Below are positions 6,800 to 13,016 of a stretch of DNA of 13,016 nucleotides, one piece after another. Positions within the stretch are counted from its first letter, which is position 1; every line of letters starts with the position of its first letter. Source of the stretch: Deltaproteobacteria bacterium. GTDB taxonomy: Bacteria > Myxococcota_A > Polyangia > Haliangiales > Haliangiaceae. The notes beneath the pieces are model-generated. The model ran no database searches. It was not told where the DNA came from and was given only the letters and a program-made list of their open reading frames with translations. The stretch covers positions 1 through 13,016 of the forward strand of contig JACCQV010000209.1 in assembly GCA_013813945.1 (NCBI GenBank). Direction: 5' to 3'. The translations under genes and the position numbers were made by a program.

Positions 6800-8271
6800 T
6801 AGATGCCTCCGATTCCGGCCGGGCGGCGCTCGCCGAGCCCGACTGCCGCCTCGATCGCCGAGCCGGCGCGGATGACCGTGACTTCATCGAGCGGCTTGCC
6901 GAGCAGCTGCGCGCCGATCGGGAGCCCATCGCTCGAGATACCGCACGGCACGCTCATGCCAGGGAGACCGGCGAGGTTGCACGCGAGCGTGAAGATGTCG
7001 CCGAGATACATGTCGAGCGGCGTCGCTTTCGCATTGAACCGGAAGGCAACGGTCGGGGTCGTCGGGGTCAGCACCACGTCGACCTTCGCGAACACCTCGT
7101 CGAAGTCGCGCTTGATCAGCGCGCGGATCTGCTGGGCCTTCTTGTAGTACGCCTCGTAGTACCCGGAGCGCAGCGCGTACGTGCCGAGCATGATCCGGCG
7201 CTTCACCTCGGGGCCGAAGCCGGCGCCGCGCGACTTGCGATAGACGTCGAGGAGGTCGGTGCCCTCGGCGCGCTTGCCGTAGCGAATGCCGTCGTACCGG
7301 GCGAGGTTCGACGACGCCTCCGCCGGTGCGACGAGGTAGTACGCCGGCAGCGCGAGCTTGGTGTGCGGCAGCGAGACGTCGTCGAAGAGCGCACCCTTGT
7401 CCTTGAGCGCGGCGATCGTGCGATCGAGTGCGGCGCGGATGTCGGCGTCGATCGCTCCTTCGAAGTACTCCTTCGGGAGTCCGATCTTCATGCCCTTGAC
7501 GTCGCCCGTTGCGGCGTCTGCGAACGCGGGAACGGGCGCATCGAGCGAGGTCGAATCGCGGAGATCGTGGCCGGCGATCACCTGCAGAACGAGCGCGGCA
7601 TCCTTCACCGTACGGGTCAGCGGCCCGACCTGATCGAGCGACGACGCGAACGCGATCACGCCCCACCGCGAGACGCGGCCATACGTCGGCTTGAGTCCGA
7701 CGACCCCGCAGAACGCGGCGGGCTGACGGATCGAGCCGCCGGTGTCCGTCCCGAGGCTCGCCGCCGCGAGACCTGCCGCGACCGCCGCTGCGCTGCCACC
7801 GGAGCTGCCTCCAGGTACGCGCGAGGTGTCCCACGGGTTTCGCGTCTTCTTGTAGGCGGAGCGCTCGGTCGAGCTGCCCATGCCGAACTCGTCGAGGTTC
7901 GCCTTGCCGAGGATCACGGCACCGGCGGCGCGCAGCTTCTCGACGACGGTCGCATCGAATGGCGGAACCCAGCCCTGGAGGATCTTCGAGCCGGCGGTCG
8001 TCGGGATGCCCCGGGTGACGAGGTTGTCCTTGAGCGCGATCGGAACGCCGGCCAACGGTCCGAGCGGGATATTCTCCTTGCGACGACGATCGACCTCTGC
8101 AGCGTCGCGGAGGGCGCCGGTCTCGTCGGTCGACAGGTACGCACCGAGCTCGCGATCGAGGTTCGTGATCCGCGAGATCAGCGTATTGACCGCTCGGACC
8201 GCGCTGATCTCACCACTCGCGACGCGCTTCACCGTGTCGGTGACGGTCCAGAACTCGGGCGAGCTGCTCAT
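6799..8271 (-). CDS. gatA: Asp-tRNA(Asn)/Glu-tRNA(Gln) amidotransferase subunit A
   Basis: 490 aa, normal length. GatA is the glutaminase of GatCAB; it releases ammonia from Gln for the amidation at GatB. The amidase-signature catalytic triad is intact: K81 (ALKDN), cis-S156 (GGSSGGSAAA) and nucleophile S180 (DTGGSIRQPA). The typical FASSLDQVGPLTR block follows at 208-220, and LPGMSVPCG and LPIGAQLLG are near the end. The ATG at 8271 overlaps the gatC TGA by 4 nt (ATGA), so the subunits are translated in a coupled series. The presence of GatCAB implies indirect formation of Gln- and/or Asn-tRNA in this organism; which one cannot be told from this window. Confidence 0.98.
   Translation of the reverse strand: MSSSPEFWTVTDTVKRVASGEISAVRAVNTLISRITNLDRELGAYLSTDETGALRDAAEVDRRRKENIPLGPLAGVPIALKDNLVTRGIPTTAGSKILQGWVPPFDATVVEKLRAAGAVILGKANLDEFGMGSSTERSAYKKTRNPWDTSRVPGGSSGGSAAAVAAGLAAASLGTDTGGSIRQPAAFCGVVGLKPTYGRVSRWGVIAFASSLDQVGPLTRTVKDAALVLQVIAGHDLRDSTSLDAPVPAFADAATGDVKGMKIGLPKEYFEGAIDADIRAALDRTIAALKDKGALFDDVSLPHTKLALPAYYLVAPAEASSNLARYDGIRYGKRAEGTDLLDVYRKSRGAGFGPEVKRRIMLGTYALRSGYYEAYYKKAQQIRALIKRDFDEVFAKVDVVLTPTTPTVAFRFNAKATPLDMYLGDIFTLACNLAGLPGMSVPCGISSDGLPIGAQLLGKPLDEVTVIRAGSAIEAAVGLGERRPAGIGGI
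6806..6810 (-). promoter_or_regulatory. Ribosome-binding site that sets the gatB GTG start
   Basis: GGAGG on the minus strand, 6 nt before the GTG at 6799, inside the last codons of gatA. It supports the GTG start that shares one base with the gatA stop. Confidence 0.8.
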
Positions 8272-8564
8272 GACTCGGTACCGACGATGATCGCAGGAAC
8301 GACGATCAGATCGCCGTCGCGCCTGGGCGTTCCTGTCAGCGCTTCCTCGGTCGTCAGCGAGGGCATCACGACATCGAGCCGCATCGGTAGCTCGAGCGGT
8401 ACGGCGTGCGTCATCGGTGGGATGTCGGTCGTGTCGACGCCCGCGATCACGCCGAAGTGCTCGAGCATCGCGCCGAGCTCGCCTTGCATCTTCTCGAGCT
8501 CGTCGTCGTCGAGGTGCAGGCGCGCGAGAAACGCAATCTCTTCGACTTCCTTGCGCGTCAGCAT
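8268..8564 (-). CDS. gatC: Asp-tRNA(Asn)/Glu-tRNA(Gln) amidotransferase subunit C
   Basis: 98 aa, the usual GatC size. GatC wraps between GatA and GatB and stabilises the complex. Family features seen: LTRKEVEEIAFLARLHLDD at the N-terminus, the helical stretch LEKMQGELGAMLEHF, GVDTTDIPPMTHAVPL, and a C-terminal extended segment ending in the usual GDLIVVPAII type. I start at the ATG at 8564, giving MLTRKEV, the typical beginning; a longer in-frame version to 8639 overlaps the regulator gene upstream and is not GatC-like. It is 10 nt downstream of the FadR-like gene and 4 nt overlapped with gatA. Confidence 0.95.
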   Translation of the reverse strand: MLTRKEVEEIAFLARLHLDDDELEKMQGELGAMLEHFGVIAGVDTTDIPPMTHAVPLELPMRLDVVMPSLTTEEALTGTPRRDGDLIVVPAIIVGTES

Positions 8565-8574
8565 CAGGCGCTCA

Positions 8575-9312
8575 TCAGTCGGGTAGTGGTTGCGGCTGGA
8601 GCTCGGGTTTGCCACCGAGGCGACCCGCGAGCTCCGCACCCATCTTCAGATAGTCGTCGGCGATCCGGCCGGCGTTCGTGATGTCGCCCTTCTCGAGCGC
8701 GACGATCAGCTCCCTGTGATGCGCGCGGACCGTCTCGCCCGGGCCTGCGAGGTTCGCGAGCAGAGGTGTGAAGCCACGGACGCCGTCACGCACGGTGTTG
8801 ATGAGCAGCAGCATGACCTGGTTCCCCGTCAACGCCGCGAGCGCGACGTAGAACTCGAAGTCGAGATCGAACAGCTCCGCCGCTCCGGTGACCGCGTCTG
8901 CGCGATCGGCGAGTGCGCGCAGCTTCGCGAGGCCATCCCGATCCTTGCTCGAGCGTGCTGCTGCGAGTCGCGCGACCTCGCGTCCGAAGATCCTGCGAAA
9001 CTCGAGGAGGTCGCGAATCAGCTCCGGCTTGCCACCCGCGAGCGGGAGCAGGTGCTGGACCAGCTCGATGCCGCCGGTCTCCATGAAGTTCTGGACGCGC
9101 GTGCCATCGCCTTGCCGGATCCGGACGAGGCCGAGGTGCTCGAGCTTCTTGAGCGCCTCGCGCAGCGACGCGCGATTGACTCGCAACCGCTTGGACAGCT
9201 CGCGCTCGGGCGGCAGCTTGGAACCGGGCGGGTACTGCCCGTTCAGGATCAGCGAGCGAAGCTGCTCGGCGATCTCCTCCGCCACGCGTTGCTTCTCGAC
9301 CGGCTTGAGCAT
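8575..9312 (-). CDS. FadR-like GntR-family transcriptional regulator
   Basis: 245 aa. The N-terminal winged helix-turn-helix (about 6-75) has the GntR signature PPGSKLPPERELSKRL, VNRASLREALKKLE and a wing (IRQGDGTRV). The C-terminal FCD-type all-helical domain (about 97-225) contains EFRRIFGREVARLAA and LALTGNQVMLLLINT-type segments. Similarity to E. coli FadR runs beyond the DNA-binding part (QNFMETGGIELVQHLL after the wing; FDLDFEFYVALAALTGN). Most FCD regulators bind a metal through Asp and three His; here the first His position is Tyr (FEFY) and the last is lost, leaving H198/H199, so the metal site is probably absent, as in FadR. The ATG at 9312 precedes the conserved opening; its ribosome-binding site is weak, and upstream frame extension looks non-coding. 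The gene is 10 nt upstream of gatC. It could respond to acyl-CoA (inference) and may regulate itself and gatCAB. Confidence 0.9.
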   Translation of the reverse strand: MLKPVEKQRVAEEIAEQLRSLILNGQYPPGSKLPPERELSKRLRVNRASLREALKKLEHLGLVRIRQGDGTRVQNFMETGGIELVQHLLPLAGGKPELIRDLLEFRRIFGREVARLAAARSSKDRDGLAKLRALADRADAVTGAAELFDLDFEFYVALAALTGNQVMLLLINTVRDGVRGFTPLLANLAGPGETVRAHHRELIVALEKGDITNAGRIADDYLKMGAELAGRLGGKPELQPQPLPD

Positions 9313-9326
9313 CCGCTGCGCAAGAA

Positions 9327-9334
9327 GGTTAACC
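9327..9334 (+). promoter_or_regulatory. GGTTAACC palindrome in the divergent gap (candidate operator)
   Basis: A perfect 8-bp palindrome, AT-centred in GC-rich surroundings, 14 bp upstream of the FadR-like ATG and 59 bp before the plus-strand gene. FadR-type proteins bind short palindromes, so autoregulation is possible. It does not match the FadR consensus as I know it, and chance in this 81-bp gap is roughly one in three. Confidence 0.2.
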
Positions 9335-9393
9335 CAGCGCGGTCCAACGCAGAAGGCTTGAGACCGCAATGTGCGGCGTGGTACCGGGTGTGG

Positions 9394-9639
9394 ATGTCGG
9401 GCCGGGTGCTCGTGATCGACGGGGACCGATCCCACGACGTGTTCGAAGTGATCGGCATCGCCGGTGGCATCGCGCGCGTTCGCTCGGCGTTGCTGTTCGA
9501 GGTGGGCGAGGAGCTCGCGGTCCGCATCGAACACGAGGGCGCGGTGACCGAGACCACGGTCCGCGTGCGCGCGCACGTCGGGCCGGCAGACTCCCGGATC
9601 ACCGAGCTCGAGATGATCGACGACAAGGCGAACAAATGA
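9394..9639 (+). CDS. Small protein of unknown function, PilZ-like pattern
   Basis: 81 aa. Codon use and GC-rich third positions are coding-like, and the gene ends in an ATGA overlap with the next gene, typical of a real pair. The predicted structure is mostly beta, with a pattern reminiscent of a degenerate PilZ barrel (GIAGGIARVRSALLFEVGEEL, then ETTVRVRAHV). The RxxxR and D/NxSxxG c-di-GMP motifs of true PilZ domains are not seen, so c-di-GMP binding is not claimed. The start is uncertain: ATG at 9394, or GTG at 9388 two codons earlier. It is divergent from the FadR-like gene with 81 bp between them. No signal peptide or membrane segment. Confidence 0.65.
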   Translation: MSGRVLVIDGDRSHDVFEVIGIAGGIARVRSALLFEVGEELAVRIEHEGAVTETTVRVRAHVGPADSRITELEMIDDKANK

Positions 9640-9944
9640 CGTACGTCGCCGACCTCTCCGACATCTCGTTCGATGCCGAGGGAGAAGACGGCGATCTCGT
9701 GCGCCGACAGATCGCCCGGCGGGCATGGACCGATGGGGGCTGGGCGACGGTGATGATCGTGTTCGAGGAGCGCTCGCGGGATCGCGAGTCGTGGCGTGCG
9801 CCGAAGTTGATGGTGCTGCGCATGCGGCGCGTCGGCGACGGCTGGAAGAAGCAGTCGTCGGTGACGCTGCCGGCGACGCACGCCGCCGGGCTGCGCGGCG
9901 AGCTCGAGCTCGTGGCCGACCGGCTCGTCGCTTCCGACGACTAG
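9636..9944 (+). CDS. Small protein of unknown function
   Basis: 102 aa. The frame is open upstream, but the protein-like part starts at the ATG at 9636, which overlaps the TGA of the previous gene (ATGA), arguing for coupled translation. It opens with an acidic segment (DLSDISFDAEGEDGD), continues with RRAWTDGGWATVMIVFEE, and then strands with basic and aromatic residues (WRAPKLMVLRMRRVGDGWKKQSS) and a C-terminal helix. This strand-strand-strand-helix order with basic residues resembles PC4-like single-stranded nucleic-acid binders only loosely; I do not assign the family. No signal peptide. Its stop TAG overlaps the stop of the convergent DnaJ-domain gene. Confidence 0.75.
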   Translation: MTYVADLSDISFDAEGEDGDLVRRQIARRAWTDGGWATVMIVFEERSRDRESWRAPKLMVLRMRRVGDGWKKQSSVTLPATHAAGLRGELELVADRLVASDD

Positions 9945-11620
9945 CGCTTGGGGCGGTTCATGCGCGCCTCGAGCGCGCGAACCTCGCTGCCGGCGTCGAC
10001 GTGGTGCGGCATCGCGTCGAGGACCTCGCGGAAGTAACGCAGGGCCTCCTGATCGCGACCAATGATCCGCTCGACGCGACCGAGATAGAACCGCGCCGTC
10101 ACGGCTTTCGGCGAGAGCTGGATAGCCTTCTGGAGCATCACCCTCGTCGGGTGGGCGGACGCCATCTTGTCCGGCGCGCCACAGAACCGAGCCCACGCGA
10201 GCGTCGCGTGATAATCAGCCTCATCCGGGTTGAGCTCGGCCGCCAGCGTGAGCTCGCGAATCGCCGTCTCGATGTCGTCACGCCGCAGCGCCCCCTCGCC
10301 CTTGCGATACGCCCCCTCGGACTCGACCATCCGTTGCGTGATCTCATCGGCCTTCGCCTGCTCGGCGCGGATCGCCTTGGCGCCACCGCGCTGGAGAATC
10401 GACGTGTACTCGTCGCGGCGCGTGGAGTCCGAGAGCACCGCAAACGCGGTGTTGAGCTCGGCGAACAACCGCTGCGCACGCCGGCCCTCGTCGACGATGC
10501 CAAGCGACGACAACCGGTCGGGGTGAAGCTGACGTGCGAGCGCGAAGTAGGCGGTGCGAACCTGCGCCGCGGTTGCGTCACGCGAGATGGCGAGCAGCGC
10601 GTAGTGGTCGACATGCTTGTCGAGGAGCGCCAGCTTTGTCTGGATCAGCGCCTCGGCGGCGAGGGTCTGGGCATCGTCCACTCGGAGGCGCGCCGCGGGT
10701 GCCTGCGTCGCCGACTTCTTGCGGCCGATCGTGGTCGGTGCGTCCACGGTGACCGCTGCCGGCGCCGGCGCCGGTTGCAGCGTCGTCGGGCGGCGGCGCT
10801 GGGTCGTCGCATCGGCCATGCTGGCACGAGGAATCGTCGGAGAGTCGACCGCCTCCTGCACGCGCGATCGCGGCGCCGGCGGTTGGGTTGTCTTCTTGAC
10901 CGGCCGTGCGTTCGGTTCGGTGATGCACATGTTGCTGCAGACCAGCGCATAGATGACCGCGCGGACCATCCGTAGCTCGAGATCGCGACGTTCGAGCTCG
11001 CCGACACCGGCGCCCTGGATCAGTCGTTCGACGACCGCCTGCTCCGGCTCGCCGAAGCCGAACTGCGGGAGATCGTCGAGGGTCTCCGGCTTGAGCTGGA
11101 ACCACGTTCCGAGCTGGGCGAGCTCGGAGTTGAGACGCGTCTCGGAGACGAACTGCTTGGCACCGAGGTAGACGACCGTGCGGATGTCGAGCTCGCTGCC
11201 CGGCACCATCGGTAACGTGATCGAATCATCGATGATGAAGTCGCCGCGATCGAGAGCAAAGGTCCGCGCTGCACGCTGCGCGAGCACGCGGCGCCGGAGC
11301 CGCATCGCCTGGTCGGGGGTCAGCCGGGCGGCCTCCGCGAGGACCTCGATCTCCTCGCGCTTCGGGGCGGACGCTTGCTTTCGCACGATGTCGGCGACCT
11401 GGGTCGACGACACCAGGTGGCCCGTGAGGGCGACGCGAACGGCAGCATCAGAAGCAAGCGGAGAGGACGCGGCGACGACCACACCCTCGTGGAACGCGAT
11501 CACGTAGGGCTTGGCGTCCGCGATCACGGTGACCTCGCCGGTGAGCCCTTTCGAGGCCAGTGCCGACAGGGTCCTCCCCCACGGTCGGTCGAGGACGGTG
11601 CCCCGGGCTAGCTCGGCCAC
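9941..11620 (-). CDS. DUF4388-like/DnaJ-domain/TPR fusion protein
   Basis: 559 aa, three parts. Residues about 5-135 resemble the DUF4388 (PATAN-like) domain of myxobacterial regulators (TLSALASKGLTGEVTV; FHEGVVVAASSP). Residues about 240-315 are a Pro/Thr/Ala-rich linker. A J domain spans about 338-408 (HYALLAISRDATAAQVRTAY, HPD at 366-368, AQRLFAELNTAFAVLSD, RRDEY), so Hsp70/DnaK stimulation is possible. Residues about 433-545 are TPR-like. No zinc-finger or G/F region of classic DnaJ is present, so this is not the housekeeping DnaJ but a J-domain adaptor. The start is the GTG at 11620, chosen for a GGAGG 7 nt upstream; a TTG 42 nt earlier lies inside the overlapping microprotein gene. No signal peptide or membrane helix is visible, so the protein is cytoplasmic. 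The stop TAG is shared in a CTAG with the convergent plus-strand gene. Confidence 0.93.
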   Translation of the reverse strand: MAELARGTVLDRPWGRTLSALASKGLTGEVTVIADAKPYVIAFHEGVVVAASSPLASDAAVRVALTGHLVSSTQVADIVRKQASAPKREEIEVLAEAARLTPDQAMRLRRRVLAQRAARTFALDRGDFIIDDSITLPMVPGSELDIRTVVYLGAKQFVSETRLNSELAQLGTWFQLKPETLDDLPQFGFGEPEQAVVERLIQGAGVGELERRDLELRMVRAVIYALVCSNMCITEPNARPVKKTTQPPAPRSRVQEAVDSPTIPRASMADATTQRRRPTTLQPAPAPAAVTVDAPTTIGRKKSATQAPAARLRVDDAQTLAAEALIQTKLALLDKHVDHYALLAISRDATAAQVRTAYFALARQLHPDRLSSLGIVDEGRRAQRLFAELNTAFAVLSDSTRRDEYTSILQRGGAKAIRAEQAKADEITQRMVESEGAYRKGEGALRRDDIETAIRELTLAAELNPDEADYHATLAWARFCGAPDKMASAHPTRVMLQKAIQLSPKAVTARFYLGRVERIIGRDQEALRYFREVLDAMPHHVDAGSEVRALEARMNRPKR

Positions 11621-11621
11621 G

Positions 11622-11732
11622 TCACCGCCTCCGGCGCCACAGGGCGAGGGCCACGTAGGCAATCGCCGCGATCGTGACGATCACGACCACGATCCCTACG
11701 AGAATGGGATCTCCCACGGCGTATCCCCACAT
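11622..11732 (-). CDS. 36-aa single-pass membrane microprotein
   Basis: A 36-codon frame starts with ATG at 11732, with a short polar N-terminus (MWGYAVGDP), one strongly hydrophobic helix (about residues 9-32, many Val/Ile/Ala) and an RRRR end, giving a C-in membrane orientation by the positive-inside rule. Its TGA ends 1 nt before the GTG of the DnaJ-domain gene, and it contains that gene's GGAGG, so the two are probably coupled. No clear ribosome-binding site stands before the ATG, which weakens the case. The composition is far from random for GC-rich non-coding DNA. It may anchor or modulate the downstream protein at the membrane (inference). Confidence 0.5.
   Translation of the reverse strand: MWGYAVGDPILVGIVVVIVTIAAIAYVALALWRRRR
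11628..11632 (-). promoter_or_regulatory. Ribosome-binding site that sets the DnaJ-gene GTG start
   Basis: GGAGG on the minus strand, 7 nt before the GTG at 11620, inside the last Arg codons of the microprotein gene. It favours this GTG over the TTG at 11662. Confidence 0.8.
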
Positions 11733-11779
11733 GGAACAAGGATGAAAGGCCCCGCGGTTGGAGTCAACGGGCGTCACGA

Positions 11780-11788
11780 TGCTAGAAT
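11780..11788 (+). promoter_or_regulatory. Extended -10 promoter of the PP2C gene
   Basis: TGCTAGAAT is an extended -10 element (TGn plus TAGAAT, 5 of 6 consensus). It ends 9 nt before the ATG at 11798, so transcription would start at about 11795, a nearly leaderless message. A TTGGAG at 11758-11763 is 19 nt away, too far for an ideal -35. If translation begins at the internal ATG at 11825, the leader would be about 30 nt. Confidence 0.45.
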
Positions 11789-11797
11789 CGGTACGGG

Positions 11798-12589
11798 ATG
11801 AGCACGTCGTTTCCGCTCGACGGCATGCGGGTTCGGTTCGCCGGCGCGACGAATATCGGCCGCAAGCGCGATCACAACGAGGATTCGATTGCCCTGCCGG
11901 AGGCCGAACGCCTCTGCATCGTTGCCGATGGCATGGGTGGCCACGCATCCGGAGAGGTCGCCAGCCGGCTCGCGGTCGAGCTGATCGGTGACCACTTCGC
12001 GGAGACCGCGAAGCAGCAGACGCTGACCTGGCCCTACAAGGTCGACCGCGACCTGCGGACCCACGTCAACCGGATGATCACGGGCGTCATGCTCGCGAAT
12101 CTCGAGATCTGGGAGCGCTCCCAGCGCGAGCAGCGGTTCAAGGGCATGGGCACCACATGCGTTGCGATGTACTTCCTCGACGACGCGCTGATCATCGGCC
12201 ACGTCGGTGACAGCCGTGCCTACCGTCAGCGGCATGCCGAGCTGACCCAGCTCACCGAAGATCACTCGCTGATCAATGACTACATCCGCATGAAGCGGGT
12301 CACGCCCGAAGAGGCGGAGAACTGGCCGCACAAGAACGTCATCGTCCGCGCACTCGGCATGAAGGAGAGCGTGCAGGTCGACATCCTGACCGAGAAGCCG
12401 CACGTCGGAGACACCTATGTCCTGTGCTCCGACGGACTGACCGGCATGATCAAGGATGATCAGATGCAGCACATCCTGATGAGCGAGCGCGATCTCGATC
12501 GCGCCGTCGAGCGGCTGATCCAGGCGGCGAACGAGGAGGGCGGCGTCGACAACATCTCCGTGGTCCTCGCGCGCGTCGAGGCTGGATGA
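11798..12589 (+). CDS. PP2C-family (Stp-type) Ser/Thr protein phosphatase
   Basis: 263 aa, typical of the bacterial PPM/PP2C family: a metal-dependent cytoplasmic phosphatase that reverses Ser/Thr phosphorylation, usually opposing Hanks-type kinases. Motifs in order: RDHNED (24-29), DGMGGHASGE (44-53, with metal-binding Asp44), GMGTT (116-120), GHVGDSR (134-140), LTEDHSL (152-158), SDGL (211-214, Asp212) and DNIS (251-254, Asp251). All core metal ligands are present, so activity is expected. There is no transmembrane segment. The ATG at 11798 gives an unconserved opening MSTSFPLDG; an alternative is M10 at 11825, just before the conserved VRFAGATNIGRKRDHN. Neither has a clear Shine-Dalgarno sequence, and the promoter is close, so a leaderless start is possible. 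The gene overlaps the lipoprotein gene by 4 nt (ATGA). Confidence 0.97.
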   Translation: MSTSFPLDGMRVRFAGATNIGRKRDHNEDSIALPEAERLCIVADGMGGHASGEVASRLAVELIGDHFAETAKQQTLTWPYKVDRDLRTHVNRMITGVMLANLEIWERSQREQRFKGMGTTCVAMYFLDDALIIGHVGDSRAYRQRHAELTQLTEDHSLINDYIRMKRVTPEEAENWPHKNVIVRALGMKESVQVDILTEKPHVGDTYVLCSDGLTGMIKDDQMQHILMSERDLDRAVERLIQAANEEGGVDNISVVLARVEAG

Positions 12590-12957
12590 CGCGCGCAGCT
12601 CTCGTACTCGCATGCCTCGCGCCGATCGCATTCGGGGCGGGCTGCAAGAAGAAGGCGGTCGATCCAGGACCGCCGGCGGACCTCGACACGGCGCCGCCAC
12701 TGCCGGGGCCCGAGCTCAAGCGTGGTCAGGACGCATGCCAGGCGTATGTCGCTGCAGTGTGCGCATGCACCGCGCCCGCGGCCGCCGAAGCGTGCAGCCT
12801 CGCGAAGGCCCTGCCCGATGCACTCCAGGTCGCGACCGAGATCTCGGTGAGCCCGGACTCGAGAAAGCGCGACGTCCTCCAGGCGAACGACAGCGCGCGC
12901 AAGACGATCGCGTCGTGCATCGAGCACACGGCGAAGCTACCGGCACTCGGCTGCTAG
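12586..12957 (+). CDS. Small cysteine-rich lipoprotein
   Basis: 123 aa. The signal peptide MTRAALVLACLAPIAFGAGC ends in a lipobox (FGAGC), so Cys20 is lipidated after SPase II cleavage. The mature protein starts CKKK; Lys rather than Asp at +2 argues against inner-membrane retention. A Pro-rich linker (about 24-43) precedes a helical domain with six Cys (51, 59, 61, 70, 111, 123), which could form three disulfides in the periplasm or outside. It belongs to no family I can name, but small six-Cys lipoproteins of this style (CxxYVxxVCACT at the start of the domain) are frequent in Myxococcota genomes. ATG at 12586 overlaps the PP2C stop by 4 nt (ATGA), so both share one transcript. A functional link is not implied by the sequence. 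Confidence 0.88.
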   Translation: MTRAALVLACLAPIAFGAGCKKKAVDPGPPADLDTAPPLPGPELKRGQDACQAYVAAVCACTAPAAAEACSLAKALPDALQVATEISVSPDSRKRDVLQANDSARKTIASCIEHTAKLPALGC

Positions 12958-12959
12958 CC

Positions 12960-13016
12960 TCAGGTGACGATCGGATCCGCGTCCCCAGGCACCGCGGTCG
13001 CACCGGCCCACACGAC
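12960..13016 (-). CDS. Possible 3' end of a minus-strand gene
   Basis: Read from the right edge on the minus strand, 18 codons (ending in PGDADPIVT) run into a TGA at 12962-12960. It would be convergent with the lipoprotein gene, 2 nt apart. The third positions are G/C-rich as in the neighbours, but the stretch is too short for identification and could be chance. Confidence 0.35.
   Translation of the reverse strand, partial: VVWAGATAVPGDADPIVT

Noticed and set aside
5261..9639. Long plus-strand frames opposite gatB, gatA, gatC and the FadR-like gene
   Set aside because: All are antisense shadows of clearly homologous genes. Only the last 81 codons before 9639, beyond the regulator's start, look like protein.
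8575..9726. 383-residue version of the FadR-like protein
   Set aside because: The extra 138 N-terminal residues are His/Arg/Asp-rich antisense sequence to the small plus-strand genes. GntR proteins start shortly before the wHTH, as from the ATG at 9312.
9369..9944. Single 191-residue plus-strand protein
   Set aside because: Its first 89 residues are Arg/Gly-rich out-of-frame translation of the 9394-9639 gene. The protein-like part begins at 9636.
1..13016. CRISPR arrays, insertion sequences, tRNA or rRNA genes
   Set aside because: No regular spaced repeats, transposase-like frames, terminal inverted repeats, tRNA-like cloverleaf or rRNA signatures were seen while reading both strands. A dedicated search was not possible.

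Overview
The window is high-GC DNA with a strong G/C bias at third codon positions and almost no non-coding sequence. Lipoproteins, TPR/coiled-coil envelope proteins, a DUF4388-like/DnaJ/TPR fusion and a Stp-type phosphatase, all interleaved with housekeeping genes, suggest a member of the Myxococcota (deltaproteobacterial lineage, perhaps Haliangium/Kofleriaceae-like). That placement is an inference from gene style, not from a marker comparison. No mobile element, CRISPR array, rRNA or tRNA was seen. The region looks chromosomal and syntenic.

Left and centre (1-9312, all on the minus strand, so read right to left): a FadR-like GntR regulator, then gatC-gatA-gatB (tRNA-dependent amidotransferase) in a tightly overlapping run. 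Next come rplU-rpmA (bL21, bL27), a YkgJ-type Cys-cluster protein and obg (ribosome assembly GTPase), led by a good sigma70-like promoter upstream of rplU. A third unit follows: a 252-aa exported protein with its own candidate promoter and structured leader, and 4 nt later a very large exported TPR/coiled-coil protein that leaves the window at position 1. This last gene is open for 790 codons and has no visible stop because of the window edge.

Right part (9313-13016): a plus-strand pair of small overlapping genes (9394-9944, function unknown) converges on a minus-strand DUF4388-like/DnaJ/TPR gene, and their stop codons share a CTAG. The DnaJ gene is preceded by a 36-codon single-helix membrane microprotein ending 1 nt before its GTG start. 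A 65-bp divergent promoter region separates it from a plus-strand PP2C phosphatase and a six-cysteine lipoprotein, joined by an ATGA overlap. The last bases look like the 3' end of another minus-strand gene.

The translation genes form one theme: amidation of misacylated tRNA, two 50S proteins and a 50S assembly GTPase. The flanks hold poorly known envelope and signalling genes. I see no unmistakable new defence or mobile system. The most interesting items are the in-frame rpmA-TAG-TTG-ykgJ junction, the coupled membrane microprotein, the fadR-gatCAB linkage, the uncharacterised envelope gene pair and the unknown small-gene pair.
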